DNA of 41,076 nt, taken from the NCBI GenBank assembly GCA_934635385.1, contig CAKTZI010000036.1, positions 1 through 41,076 of the forward strand, read 5' to 3'. A model generated the notes under the pieces. It searched no databases. It was not told where the DNA came from and worked only from the letters and a program-made list of their open reading frames with translations. The position numbers and the translations under genes are program-made. Each line of letters opens with the position of its first letter. Positions within the stretch are counted from its first letter, which is position 1. Below are positions 24,618 through 34,095 of this stretch, piece after piece. The stretch is from an uncultured Kiritimatiellota bacterium. Its GTDB lineage: Bacteria; Verrucomicrobiota; Kiritimatiellia; RFP12; UBA1067.

Positions 24618-24826
24618 GCCAACATAAACTCCTCGTCCGGCACGACCTCGCACGCCTTTGAATAGTCCGTGTGCGGCCCACACGCCAACGACAACTTCAC
24701 AATGTCCACCATACCGCCGCCGACAAGGCTGTCGGCCACCCTCTCGGCATCGTCAGGCGACTCCGCCATGACCTCGATGCGGGCGGTGTAGGTTTCGGTC
24801 ACATCTACGAAAAATCGACGCTTCAT
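24614..24826 (-). CDS. small DpnD/PcfM-like protein
   Basis: A 70-aa protein starting MKRRFFVDVTETYTARIEVM, with AESPDDAERVADSLV following. The pattern V-T-E-T, then an A-E-S-xx-A helix, fits DpnD/PcfM-like small proteins, first noted beside the DpnI restriction locus. Function unknown. An AGGG site precedes ATG 24826; an in-frame TTG at 24841 is less likely. It overlaps the AlbA_2 gene (ATGA) and follows the endonuclease stop by 11 bases, so it is an integral member of the cassette. Confidence 0.5.
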   Translation of the reverse strand: MKRRFFVDVTETYTARIEVMAESPDDAERVADSLVGGGMVDIVKLSLACGPHTDYSKACEVVPDEEFMLA

Positions 24827-24837
24827 GGATATCCCTT

Positions 24838-25713
24838 TCAACAGGCAAGGTCCAACGGCAAGTCGGAAATATCCTTAAGCCGCTTTCCGTCGATCATGTT
24901 GTTCAGCAAGACCATCGCCTCATCACGGCTTTTCGACGAGCATTTCTTCACCGCCGCCAGAAGTTCGTACAACGCAAAGTGATAGACGCAATCGATGTCT
25001 CCCGTGCCAAGGGCCAGCGATGCGATACGTGAGGGCGACGGTTCTGCCGTCACGACCACGATATGCGGCACACGCCCCTTGCGGTCGCGCATCAGGTTCA
25101 GGGCTTCTGTCCGGCTGTTCTGCGCACGGTCGCTCCGCATCGTCCACTTCGCCGAAATCGAGGCGTGAAGGATCGGCCTACCTCCGTTCTTCTTGCGCAA
25201 GTCGGCTTTCAGGCAGAGCGAATCATCGACAAAATCCGCAAGCCGGTTGATCTCATCGTCCTCGCACAACGCACGGGCCACGATCACATCCGGCGACACC
25301 AGGTAGTCGTTGCCCAGCGCCGCCTGAAGCTTCGGATTGTCGCGGACAGCCTCGGCCAAGGCGAACAAGTGTTCATACTGGGCGAAATCCGCCGTCTTGA
25401 CGCGGCTCTTGTTCCCCAATCTCGCCACGCTCCAGTCACCGGGCCGAAGATTCTGCAGTTTCGGGAACGTCGCCTCGACGAACGTGGCAACAGCTTCCTC
25501 AAAGCCCGCACCGGCCTTCTGTCCATTCTTCTTGTCCGGGGCCCGCCCTGCGTTGAGCGCGTACGCCATGCCTTCGGCGATTTCGCGGGAAAACGCATTG
25601 CTCTTGTCGGCATTGGACGCCAGCCCCTCCTTGTCAAAGCAGAGAATGCCGCTTTGGACAAGCCGATTGTGGAAAGCCCTTCTGGCTTCGGCAAACACGA
25701 CCTCACGCCTCAT
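24838..25713 (-). CDS. NgoBV-family type II restriction endonuclease
   Basis: A 291-aa protein resembling R.NgoBV, which cuts GGNNCC. The most telling stretch is HASISAKWTMRSDRAQNSR, then EALNLMRDRKGRVPHIVVV and SRIASLALGTGDIDCVYHFA, with Asp in SPDVIVA and Lys in SAKW as likely nuclease-core residues. It starts 11 bases inside the end of the methyltransferase gene, so the two are coupled and methylase is made first. Target specificity is inferred from the family only. Confidence 0.78.
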   Translation of the reverse strand: MRREVVFAEARRAFHNRLVQSGILCFDKEGLASNADKSNAFSREIAEGMAYALNAGRAPDKKNGQKAGAGFEEAVATFVEATFPKLQNLRPGDWSVARLGNKSRVKTADFAQYEHLFALAEAVRDNPKLQAALGNDYLVSPDVIVARALCEDDEINRLADFVDDSLCLKADLRKKNGGRPILHASISAKWTMRSDRAQNSRTEALNLMRDRKGRVPHIVVVTAEPSPSRIASLALGTGDIDCVYHFALYELLAAVKKCSSKSRDEAMVLLNNMIDGKRLKDISDLPLDLAC

Positions 25714-27265
25714 GGTTCAGACACCTCCTGATTTGGACACCGACCGCCTGCGCAACAGGTGGCGGAAACGCATTCCCGATCATCCGGCAAGCCGCCGTCT
25801 TGCGCATCCCGAAATCCCACGCTTCCGGGAAACCCTGAATGCGCGCAATCATCTCCTTTGTCAGCCGTGGAGAACCGACGAAATCGGGCGACGGCGGCTC
25901 ATTGGCAATACCAAGCCCGTCCACACCCAGCTCGGCCCATGCGCGCCGCGCGCGCGTCGGACCGAGATCCGGCCCACCATGCTTCTTGCTCCCGCCAACA
26001 ATCGTCGGAGCAATGCGATTCGCGTGTTCAACCCATGTGTCCAGTCCACGCCAACCATTTTTCCCCATCAGTTCTCGCAAAGCTTCGCCCACGGTCGGCG
26101 CAGCTTCGCGGTTCGATTCGGGATAAGAGAAGCCAGATGGTTGGTCGTTGCGAATGCCGACGATGATGACACGCGGCCGCATTTGCGGAACACCGTAATC
26201 GTTCGCCTGCAGAAGTTTGATCTGCGTACGGTAGCCCAGTCGGGAAATCGAGTCGAGGATGCGCGTGCGGTAGGCCGCAAACTTCGGATCAAGAAATCCC
26301 CGCACATTTTCCAGCATCACCGCACGCGGACGGATCTCCGAAATCAGCCGGATGGCCTGAGGAAACAGATCTCGTTCGTCGTCTTCGCCCAACTGATGCG
26401 AGGCAACGGAGAACGGCGGACACGGAACGCCGCCGGCAAAGAGATCGACACCTTTATACGGCGTACCGTCAAACTGATGCACATCCCCGCAGATGACATT
26501 CCACTCCGGCTTATTGCGTCGCAGAACCGCACAGTAGTCTTTCTCGTATTCGACAAGCACGACATGGCGGAAACCGGCGCGGTCGAGCCCGATGGCCTGA
26601 CCTCCGGCCCCCGCGCAAATCTCGACGCACGTCAGTTCGCCCGTCACGTGCGCCTCCGCAAGAAGACCGTCCGCCACTTTCCAACCGTAGTCGAAACCGA
26701 GAGTGTTCTGAAAGAACTCGTCCTGCACTGGATCGAACGCAGTCGCCGTCAGCCCTTTCTCGACGTAGGGCCTGAGGCTGTCGAGGACAAACGGCATCGA
26801 GCGTCCGCCCGTCTTCGGATACGGCTTCGCGTAGAAGGCCGCGTCGATCCGAATAACGGGGCAACGCGACGAGCAGACGTAGACCTCCGCCGTCTTGCGT
26901 CCGAGCAGCTTCAGGGGCGTCGTCGCCTCCGTCAACTCGTAAAGCGCATACGTCTCGCCGTGGGCCTTCGCCGGTTCGGCGAGGGAATAGCCCGTCGCCG
27001 CGAGCGCCGCCCGGTCGGCGACTTCCTTGAACCGTGCCGTGAACGCGCGCGGACGCGCCCCCTCGGCAAAGAGGACGATGCCGCCGACACGCTCGTGGAA
27101 CGCGAGCTTGCCGCATTTCGGCAGCGGCAGGTTGTAGAGCCGTTTCACGGCGATCCAGTCCGCGTTCTCCGGCCGATATGTGCCGACCAGGACAATGCGC
27201 CCGGCGGCATCCGTCCGCGCCGCCGCGCGCATCGTCTCATGATTCTCTCTCCCGCTTTTCCTCAT
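25703..27265 (-). CDS. DNA (cytosine-5) methyltransferase with long N-terminal extension
   Basis: A 520-aa enzyme that methylates cytosine C5, pairing with the NgoBV-like endonuclease. Motifs: I (VEICAGAGGQAIGLD, about 214-228), IV (GGVPCPPFSVA, catalytic Cys, about 276-286), VI (ENVRGF), VIII (NDYGVPQMRPRVIIVGIR). The first 205 residues precede motif I and are not part of the catalytic fold; I do not recognise them. ATG 27265 is chosen because TATAAT ends 7 bases upstream, predicting a nearly leaderless mRNA; an internal Met at residue 12 is an alternative. The downstream endonuclease depends on coupling. Confidence 0.88.
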   Translation of the reverse strand: MRKSGRENHETMRAAARTDAAGRIVLVGTYRPENADWIAVKRLYNLPLPKCGKLAFHERVGGIVLFAEGARPRAFTARFKEVADRAALAATGYSLAEPAKAHGETYALYELTEATTPLKLLGRKTAEVYVCSSRCPVIRIDAAFYAKPYPKTGGRSMPFVLDSLRPYVEKGLTATAFDPVQDEFFQNTLGFDYGWKVADGLLAEAHVTGELTCVEICAGAGGQAIGLDRAGFRHVVLVEYEKDYCAVLRRNKPEWNVICGDVHQFDGTPYKGVDLFAGGVPCPPFSVASHQLGEDDERDLFPQAIRLISEIRPRAVMLENVRGFLDPKFAAYRTRILDSISRLGYRTQIKLLQANDYGVPQMRPRVIIVGIRNDQPSGFSYPESNREAAPTVGEALRELMGKNGWRGLDTWVEHANRIAPTIVGGSKKHGGPDLGPTRARRAWAELGVDGLGIANEPPSPDFVGSPRLTKEMIARIQGFPEAWDFGMRKTAACRMIGNAFPPPVAQAVGVQIRRCLNHEA

Positions 27266-27272
27266 GCCGCGT

Positions 27273-27281
27273 ATTATACCA
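27273..27281 (-). promoter_or_regulatory. extended -10 promoter TGGTATAAT for the NgoBV-like cassette
   Basis: Hexamer at 27273-27278 and TG at 27280-27281; +1 expected at about 27266, one base before the ATG. No -35 box seen. Confidence 0.65.
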
Positions 27282-27335
27282 AAGTGCGTCGCCTCGGCGG
27301 CGTGACACCGCAAAGTTCGGCGACGGCTCGCCGAA

Positions 27336-29015
27336 TCAGCCTCCGTAGCACACGAAGCCGAAGTTCCCGTTGGCGTGGATGCGGCGGATCGTCTCAGCGG
27401 CGAAGCGCGCCTGGTCGGCTGCGCCGAGGCGAATCGGCAACTCCGTCGGCAGCCCCAGATGCATCAGCACGATCTTCAGGATCGTCGCCGGGTTCTCGAA
27501 GCGCGCGGGCGCGGACACGCCGACGACAATGTAGACGTCCTCCATCGGCGCAATGCCGGCACAGATCGTCATGCCCTTCTCGGCGCTGCGGCTCAGACCC
27601 TTCTCCATGAGGAACAGCTCCTCGCCCGTCAGGAGGTCGCGGCACTTCAGTCCGACGCCCGCCTTCATCGCCAGGATCTCCAGCCACGTGTAGCGGTAGT
27701 TCGCGTAGTAGGTCGCCGCGCGCGCGTCAATGTCGTCCAGCTCGTCCTTCCGCGCCAGCACGCGACGGATCGCCGGCTCGCCGCCCTGATCGTCCATCAT
27801 CGCCGCGAAATCGCCCACGACGCAATCGAGCGTCGGGTCGAGATCGGCCAGCGAATCGCCCTCTTTCAGGAAGCCGAGCCGCACGGCGGCCTTGCGCCGC
27901 TCCTCCTGCGTCTCCTCCCGCATGACGTAATGGCGGACGAAGTCCATCGTGACCTGCCGGACGTCCTCGTAGACCACGAGCTTGGCCTCGCGCCGCGTGG
28001 CGTCCTTGACGAACGCGAAGTCGATCGGGCCGTTGTAGGTCGACGGCGGAATGTCCTCGGGCCGGATGAAGTCATCCTCGTCCGCTTCTTCCGAATCGAA
28101 GTTATCGTCCCAGTCGTCATCCGCGTCGTCGTCTTCCCCCCTGTCAAAGTCGAACACATCGTAGATGTCTTCGTTCGCCTGTTCGTCAACGAGTCCGAGT
28201 TCAATGAGTTCCTGCGGCGTCCGCCCGCGCCCTTCCCACGTGCGCGTCGTGCTCAGGAGCGGGCCAAGGGCGTTTGCAAGCCGCGCCAGCGCGTCCTCGT
28301 CTGACGGCTCCCAGTCGCACTCGTCGTGGATGTATTCGAGCGCCGTGACGATCTTCGCGCCGTTGACGCGCGCGTGGCACTGGATGCCCAGCGTGTCCAG
28401 CTCCTGCTCGGCCTGGTCGAGGCGATACTCCCGCTTGACGAACTTCTCGAACGCGCGACTCTCTTTCGTCTCTTCAGCCGCCATCGGCTCTTCGTAGAGG
28501 AGAAAGTCGTCTTCCGGCAGCACATGAAGGTCGAGTTTGCGAAAACGGACTACAGTGTCCGCAACCGTGCGCGTGATCTCGGCATCCGCGTCCTTCGACG
28601 GCGGCTCGTCCCAGTCTCTCTCCGTCAGGTCGTAGTAGACGATGACGCGCGGCTCGTTCGGCTTCAGCCGCCAGGTCGAGAACCAGATCTCCGGCGCGTC
28701 GTCGCACGGCCCGTCCAGCAGGTGCTCAAGGTCATCCGGCTCGGATCGGTTCATGAAATAGTCGTGAAGCCGGTCGACGAGCGCGTCGAGTTCGGCGACC
28801 GTCATCGCGTCCGAAATCGGCGCGTCGTGATCTTTCGCGTAGCCGTTGTAGAGCGAGACGAATTCCTCCAGCGTGAGGACGCCGTAGAGGTTCGCCGCCG
28901 CGTTGAGGCAGCGCAGCGCGAATTCCTCGCGCGCGTTCAGCTCGGCGGGCTCGTGCGCGCCCTCATCTTTCCAGACGCCATCCGGCCCCACAATCGTGTC
29001 AAACGGTCTCTTCAT
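27336..29015 (-). CDS. uncharacterised 559-aa protein with acidic linker
   Basis: Not recognised as a named family. No signal peptide or membrane segment, so probably cytoplasmic. A very acidic stretch near residues 290-320 (EDDDADDDWDDNFDSEEADE) separates two halves. The C-terminal half contains YRYTWLEILAMKAGVGL and CRDLLTGEELFLMEKGLS, a pattern like the region found before SEC-C zinc motifs in other uncharacterised proteins, but no SEC-C Cys cluster follows. It begins 20 bases after the moxR stop without a clear ribosome binding site and is probably co-transcribed with moxR. Confidence 0.6.
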   Translation of the reverse strand: MKRPFDTIVGPDGVWKDEGAHEPAELNAREEFALRCLNAAANLYGVLTLEEFVSLYNGYAKDHDAPISDAMTVAELDALVDRLHDYFMNRSEPDDLEHLLDGPCDDAPEIWFSTWRLKPNEPRVIVYYDLTERDWDEPPSKDADAEITRTVADTVVRFRKLDLHVLPEDDFLLYEEPMAAEETKESRAFEKFVKREYRLDQAEQELDTLGIQCHARVNGAKIVTALEYIHDECDWEPSDEDALARLANALGPLLSTTRTWEGRGRTPQELIELGLVDEQANEDIYDVFDFDRGEDDDADDDWDDNFDSEEADEDDFIRPEDIPPSTYNGPIDFAFVKDATRREAKLVVYEDVRQVTMDFVRHYVMREETQEERRKAAVRLGFLKEGDSLADLDPTLDCVVGDFAAMMDDQGGEPAIRRVLARKDELDDIDARAATYYANYRYTWLEILAMKAGVGLKCRDLLTGEELFLMEKGLSRSAEKGMTICAGIAPMEDVYIVVGVSAPARFENPATILKIVLMHLGLPTELPIRLGAADQARFAAETIRRIHANGNFGFVCYGG

Positions 29016-29035
29016 GTTTCAAACGGCACAGGGAC

Positions 29036-29998
<963 letters not shown>

Positions 29999-30052
29999 GT
30001 CTGTTCCTTTTCTTCAGGTTTATAAAGTTGTGTCTCGAAAGATTGAATGGCA

Positions 30053-30061
30053 TTATACCAT
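30053..30061 (-). promoter_or_regulatory. extended -10 promoter TGGTATAAT for moxR
   Basis: Hexamer at 30053-30058, TG at 30060-30061; +1 near 30046, leader about 48 bases with a ribosome binding site, so this mRNA is not leaderless. Confidence 0.6.
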
Positions 30062-30092
30062 AATTGCGCACAAGCAACCGAGCCAGTCCGCA

Positions 30093-32018
30093 TCAGCCAT
30101 TCTGGGCTGCAGCTCGGACGATCTCCTTGACCGTGTGCCACCGGACGGACGCGAGCCGCTTCACGTCCAGCGAAAGCCGCATGCGCTCCGTCTCCGCCGC
30201 CGCGTCCCCGGCGGCGGGCAACGCGCCGCGCCGGCGCTTCAGCGCATCGATCCACAGCGCGCGCACGAAGTCCTGCAGGATGTCCGTCGCCGAAAGCGCG
30301 CTCGCCTGCGACCGGTCGGACGCGAGCCAGATCGCGTCGAACCACGTGCGTTCGTGCGCGGGCAGCGCGTCCGCAAACGCCGCGAAGAGGTCTTCGCCCT
30401 TCGCGCACTCCTGCCGCCACGTCTCGACGAAGCGCACCGTGAAGTCGTGCGTGAAGACGGACGGCGGCAGAAACTCGCCCAGCATTCCGTCCAGCGTGCG
30501 GTCATATTCGTGCGCGAGCAGAAACGAGCAGAGCGCGCGTTCCTTCGGACTCGGCGGCAGCGCCGTCGCCGCGTCTTGCCCCGGCAGCGCCGTCGCGTCA
30601 CCCGTCGACGCCGCCTCTTTTGCGTCCGCCTCAGCGGACGCCACAAAATCTTCTTCATCGCCCGCCGCAACCGGAGTCGGTTCCGCCCGCAGCACACGCT
30701 TCGGCTCCGCCTTGACCTTGCCGAGCTCGTCGGCGAGCGCCACCGTCGGCAGGTCCAAGAGCTTCGCCGCCTCGCCTGTCATCGCGGCTTTCAGCACCTC
30801 GTTCGGACACGCGGCGATCGTCGTCAGGATCTCGCGCGTGATGCGCGCGACCGCATCGACCGAGCCGGGATCTCGCTCCTTCGCGCGCTCGGCCCGCACC
30901 TGGAAGGACATGATCGACTCGGCGTTGTCGAGCATCCGCCGAAACGCCTCCGCCGGATGCGTCCGCAGAAACGAGTCGGGGTCGTCTCCGCCCGGCAACG
31001 AGACGACGCGCACGGGCAGTTCCGCCGCGAGGCAGAGCCGTGCGGACTTGATCGTCGCCGCGTGTCCCGCGCCGTCGTCGTCGTAGACGAGCGTCACGAG
31101 GTCGGCGACCTTGCGCAGCATCGCCACATGGTCTTCGGTGAACGCCGTGCCCTGCCCCGCGACGGCGTTCGGGAAGCCGCGCGTCTGCAGGCGGATGCAG
31201 TCGATCTGCCCTTCGCAGACGATGACCTCGTGGTTCTTCTTGTCTTGCGCAATCGCGCGCATGGCCTTGTCGAAGCCGTAGAGGATGCGCTTCTTGCTGA
31301 AGACGGGCGTCTCGGGCGAGTTCACGTACTTGCCGGAGTTCTTCGACGCGACGAGCTGCCGCCCGGAGTAGCCGACGACGCGCCCCTGCTTGTCGCGGAT
31401 CGCGAACATGAGCCGTCCGCCGAAGCGGTGGTAGCCGAGGTCTCCGGGACGGTTGCCGCGCTTGATGACGCCCGCCGCCTCCAGCTCTTCCGGCGTGTAC
31501 TTGTACTTCTCCGCCCACGTGAGGATGTGCGCGACGCCGGCCGGCGCGTAGCCGATCTGGTAGGCCTCCTGGATTTCGGGGCCGAGCTCGCGCTCCGCCA
31601 GGTAGTCGCGCGCCCGCGCTGCCTCCTTCGTCTTCAGGAGGCAGCGGTGGTAGAACTGCGTCAGCTCCGCCAGGAGCGCGTAAAGCCGCTTGCGCCGCCC
31701 GGCCGCCGGGTCTTCCGCCGCCTCGATCTTGACGCCGCACCGGTCGGCGAGCTTCTTCACCGCCTCGACGAACGTGAGACCCTCCATCTTCTCGACGAAC
31801 TTGATCGCGTCCCCGCTCTCGCCGCAGCCGAAGCAGTGGTAGTAGCCCTTCGCGTCGTTGATGTTGAAGCTCGGCGTCTTCTCGTGGTGAAAGGGGCAGC
31901 ACGCCTTCTTGGACGTGCCCGCGACCTTGACGGCGATGCCATACGAGGCGATGAGGTCCGAGAGGTCAATCCGCGCCTTGATCTCCTCGACCGTCGATTC
32001 TGTGATCCCCTTCGCCAT
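30093..32018 (-). CDS. dnaG: DNA primase DnaG
   Basis: A 641-aa primase that lays RNA primers at the replication fork. The CHC2 zinc finger has C41, H44, C62, C65. The Toprim core has EGQID (269-273) and the metal site DDDGAG (313-318). The C-terminal 200 residues are divergent with an Ala-rich stretch near 440-500, as expected for the helicase-binding part. It starts 12 bases after the stop of the GH127 gene without an obvious ribosome binding site or promoter of its own. A core replication gene thus appears to sit behind a carbohydrate gene. Confidence 0.95.
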   Translation of the reverse strand: MAKGITESTVEEIKARIDLSDLIASYGIAVKVAGTSKKACCPFHHEKTPSFNINDAKGYYHCFGCGESGDAIKFVEKMEGLTFVEAVKKLADRCGVKIEAAEDPAAGRRKRLYALLAELTQFYHRCLLKTKEAARARDYLAERELGPEIQEAYQIGYAPAGVAHILTWAEKYKYTPEELEAAGVIKRGNRPGDLGYHRFGGRLMFAIRDKQGRVVGYSGRQLVASKNSGKYVNSPETPVFSKKRILYGFDKAMRAIAQDKKNHEVIVCEGQIDCIRLQTRGFPNAVAGQGTAFTEDHVAMLRKVADLVTLVYDDDGAGHAATIKSARLCLAAELPVRVVSLPGGDDPDSFLRTHPAEAFRRMLDNAESIMSFQVRAERAKERDPGSVDAVARITREILTTIAACPNEVLKAAMTGEAAKLLDLPTVALADELGKVKAEPKRVLRAEPTPVAAGDEEDFVASAEADAKEAASTGDATALPGQDAATALPPSPKERALCSFLLAHEYDRTLDGMLGEFLPPSVFTHDFTVRFVETWRQECAKGEDLFAAFADALPAHERTWFDAIWLASDRSQASALSATDILQDFVRALWIDALKRRRGALPAAGDAAAETERMRLSLDVKRLASVRWHTVKEIVRAAAQNG

Positions 32019-32030
32019 GAAGGCCCCGCG

Positions 32031-34049
32031 TCATTCCGTCGGCCCGTACTCGATCGGGAACCAGGTGCGGTAGTAGTTGTCGCGATGCCAGGTGTTGCCG
32101 GCGGAGGCGTAGTCGCAGAACGTCACCGTCTCCGGGAGCGCGCCTTCGGGGTTCTCGTGGTGCGAGCCGATCGGCAGCGTCGCCGTGAACGCCATCCAGA
32201 AGTCGTCCGACGGCGTGCGCACCGCGCGGAAGGACGGCATCGCCTGTCCGTCCTTCAGCCCGCGCCGGAACGGCTCCGCGAGGTCGCCGTCCGCGAAGCG
32301 GCTGTCGCGCGCGAGCAGCACCGGGCCGCGCGTGAACGCGACGTGGTGCGGCTGCACAGCGGGCTTCGCGTCCTTGTCCGCAAACGCGCCCGGCACGCTT
32401 GCAGGGCCGTCCGCGAGCGTGTGCGCGACGACCGGCATGTCGAACGCGATCTCGACGATGTCGCCGAGCGCCCAGTCGCGCGAGACGGTGAAATAGGCGC
32501 CGGGCTTCACGTCCGGCTGCGCTTCGCCGTTCACCTTCACGACAGTCTTCGCGCTCCACGCCGGGATGCGCAGGCGCAGGGCGAGCGGCCCGGTCGTGTG
32601 GCTCACGATGCGCGCCGCGTTCGCGCGCGGATAGAGCGAGTACATGTCGAAGCCCTTCACGAGCGCCGAGGCGTAGAAGTTGAAGGTCGCCGTCTTGCCG
32701 TCCGACTTGAAGAGCTCGCGGAGGAAGCAGAGGAAGCCGCGCGGGCCGTTCGCCGTGCAGCAGTCCATGTGCATGTAGCAGTGGTGCTGGCCGTGGTAGC
32801 GGTTGCCCGAAAGCGGCGTGTAGCCCGCGAACTCGCTGCCGTCCGCCTTCATCGCGGCGAGGTAGGCGTTGTAGAACGAGCGCTCCAGCTGATCGGCCCA
32901 CTTCGGGTCGTCCGTCAGCTCCAGCAGCTTCTCGCAGAGGCGCATCCACGTCGTCGTCACGCACGTCTCCTGCAGGCGCAGGTAGGGCAGGTGCTGCTTG
33001 CGCGCGCCGTGGAACCAGGCCTCCGAACAGGCGCAGCCGCCCGCGAGGTTGACCTCCTCCTTCGCGATGTCCTCCGCCGTCATCACCACCGCCTGACGCA
33101 ACTTCTCCAAACCTTCCAAACCTCCCAAACCTCCCAAACCCTTCACGCATTCGACATACTCCAGCAGGCCCTGGTAGCAGCTCATCATCTCGTAGGACTT
33201 CCAGCGGTTGTGCTTCATCACGTAGCCGCCGTGCGTCTCCGCCTTGTTCCCGTAGCCGTTGCGGTCGGCGACCGAGACGCCCTTCAGCGCGAGATCGACG
33301 AGGCGCGGCCCCGCCTCCGGCTCTGACATTCCCTTGACGATGTACGTCGCGAAGTCGAGGTACTTCTGCGCGGCCGCCGCGCCCTCCGCCGCCGCGACGC
33401 GGCGGTAGAGCCACACGACGGGTTCCAGGATGGACGAGCTCGCGTAGCCCGACCAGTTGCCGGTCTGCCACAGCTCGCGCCCGCGCTTCCCGTTCGGCCC
33501 GATCTCGCCGATCACGTAGTCGCAGAGCCGCTTCGCCGCCGCCAGCACCCGCGCTGCCTGAGGACCCGCCGAACCTTCCAAACCTCCCAAACCTTCCAAA
33601 CCATTCACCCCATCGTAAAAATGGATCAGCCCCAAGAGCGTGTACTTCATCCCCCACACGTCCCAGCCCTCGCCGCAGCGCAGCTCGTCGGGATAGTTCC
33701 CGATGTAGCCGTTCGGCTCCTGCGAGGCGAGGATGCGGTCGATGCCGCGCCGGACGTCGGCGGCGATCTTCGGCGACCCCGAATAGGCGGCATACGGCAC
33801 GGCGGCGTGCATGTACTTGCCCCAGAACTCGGTCTGCCACCAGCCCTTGCGCTCCGTCTTCTCCAGGAACGGCGCGGTGATGTAGTCGATGTCCGTTCCG
33901 CCGACGTGCCGCTCGATCATCCGGTCGAGCCGTTCGCCGAGGTAGCCCTTCAGCTTGATGTCGCCGATGTCGGCGACCGTCGCGCCTGCGGTCGAGGCCA
34001 TGCCCAGCGTGCCGAACGCCAGCAGCATTCGCAATCCCTGTGTCTTCAT
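32031..34049 (-). CDS. secreted GH127 beta-L-arabinofuranosidase (DUF1680 family)
   Basis: A 672-aa glycosidase with a signal peptide (MKTQGLRMLLAFGTLGMAST, cleaved near AGA). GH127 enzymes use a Zn-bound Cys as nucleophile; the ligands are seen as E361 and C363 (ETC) and C430-C431 (CC in HMDCCTANG). It would remove beta-L-arabinofuranose from plant glycans or glycoproteins. Two Gly/Leu loops, residues 147-159 and 303-316, are encoded by 9-bp repeats and look inserted. GGAG precedes ATG 34049. Its promoter overlaps the stop codon of the RNase HIII gene. Start chosen from the signal peptide; the frame is open further upstream. Confidence 0.85.
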   Translation of the reverse strand: MKTQGLRMLLAFGTLGMASTAGATVADIGDIKLKGYLGERLDRMIERHVGGTDIDYITAPFLEKTERKGWWQTEFWGKYMHAAVPYAAYSGSPKIAADVRRGIDRILASQEPNGYIGNYPDELRCGEGWDVWGMKYTLLGLIHFYDGVNGLEGLGGLEGSAGPQAARVLAAAKRLCDYVIGEIGPNGKRGRELWQTGNWSGYASSSILEPVVWLYRRVAAAEGAAAAQKYLDFATYIVKGMSEPEAGPRLVDLALKGVSVADRNGYGNKAETHGGYVMKHNRWKSYEMMSCYQGLLEYVECVKGLGGLGGLEGLEKLRQAVVMTAEDIAKEEVNLAGGCACSEAWFHGARKQHLPYLRLQETCVTTTWMRLCEKLLELTDDPKWADQLERSFYNAYLAAMKADGSEFAGYTPLSGNRYHGQHHCYMHMDCCTANGPRGFLCFLRELFKSDGKTATFNFYASALVKGFDMYSLYPRANAARIVSHTTGPLALRLRIPAWSAKTVVKVNGEAQPDVKPGAYFTVSRDWALGDIVEIAFDMPVVAHTLADGPASVPGAFADKDAKPAVQPHHVAFTRGPVLLARDSRFADGDLAEPFRRGLKDGQAMPSFRAVRTPSDDFWMAFTATLPIGSHHENPEGALPETVTFCDYASAGNTWHRDNYYRTWFPIEYGPTE
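33104..33141. repeat. 9-bp repeats (GGTTTGGRA) inside GH127, site A
   Basis: Four near-identical copies on the minus strand encode GLGGLGGLEGLE at residues 303-316. The same unit occurs at site B (33571-33603). Confidence 0.75.
33571..33603. repeat. 9-bp repeats (GGTTTGGRA) inside GH127, site B
   Basis: Three to four copies on the minus strand encode NGLEGLGGLEGS at residues 149-160. In frame, and the same unit as site A. Confidence 0.75.
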
Positions 34050-34086
34050 TCGCAATTCTCCTGTCTTGTTTGATTTTGAGTTGTGA

Positions 34087-34095
34087 ATTATAGCA
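34087..34095 (-). promoter_or_regulatory. extended -10 promoter TGCTATAAT overlapping a stop codon
   Basis: Hexamer at 34087-34092, TG at 34094-34095. It covers the last codons of the RNase HIII gene, whose TAA is at 34088-34090. +1 near 34080 gives GH127 a leader of about 31 bases. Confidence 0.55.

Noticed and set aside
25337..27610. 757-aa plus-strand ORF opposite the methyltransferase and endonuclease
   Set aside because: The minus strand carries clear catalytic motifs; the plus-strand translation has none.
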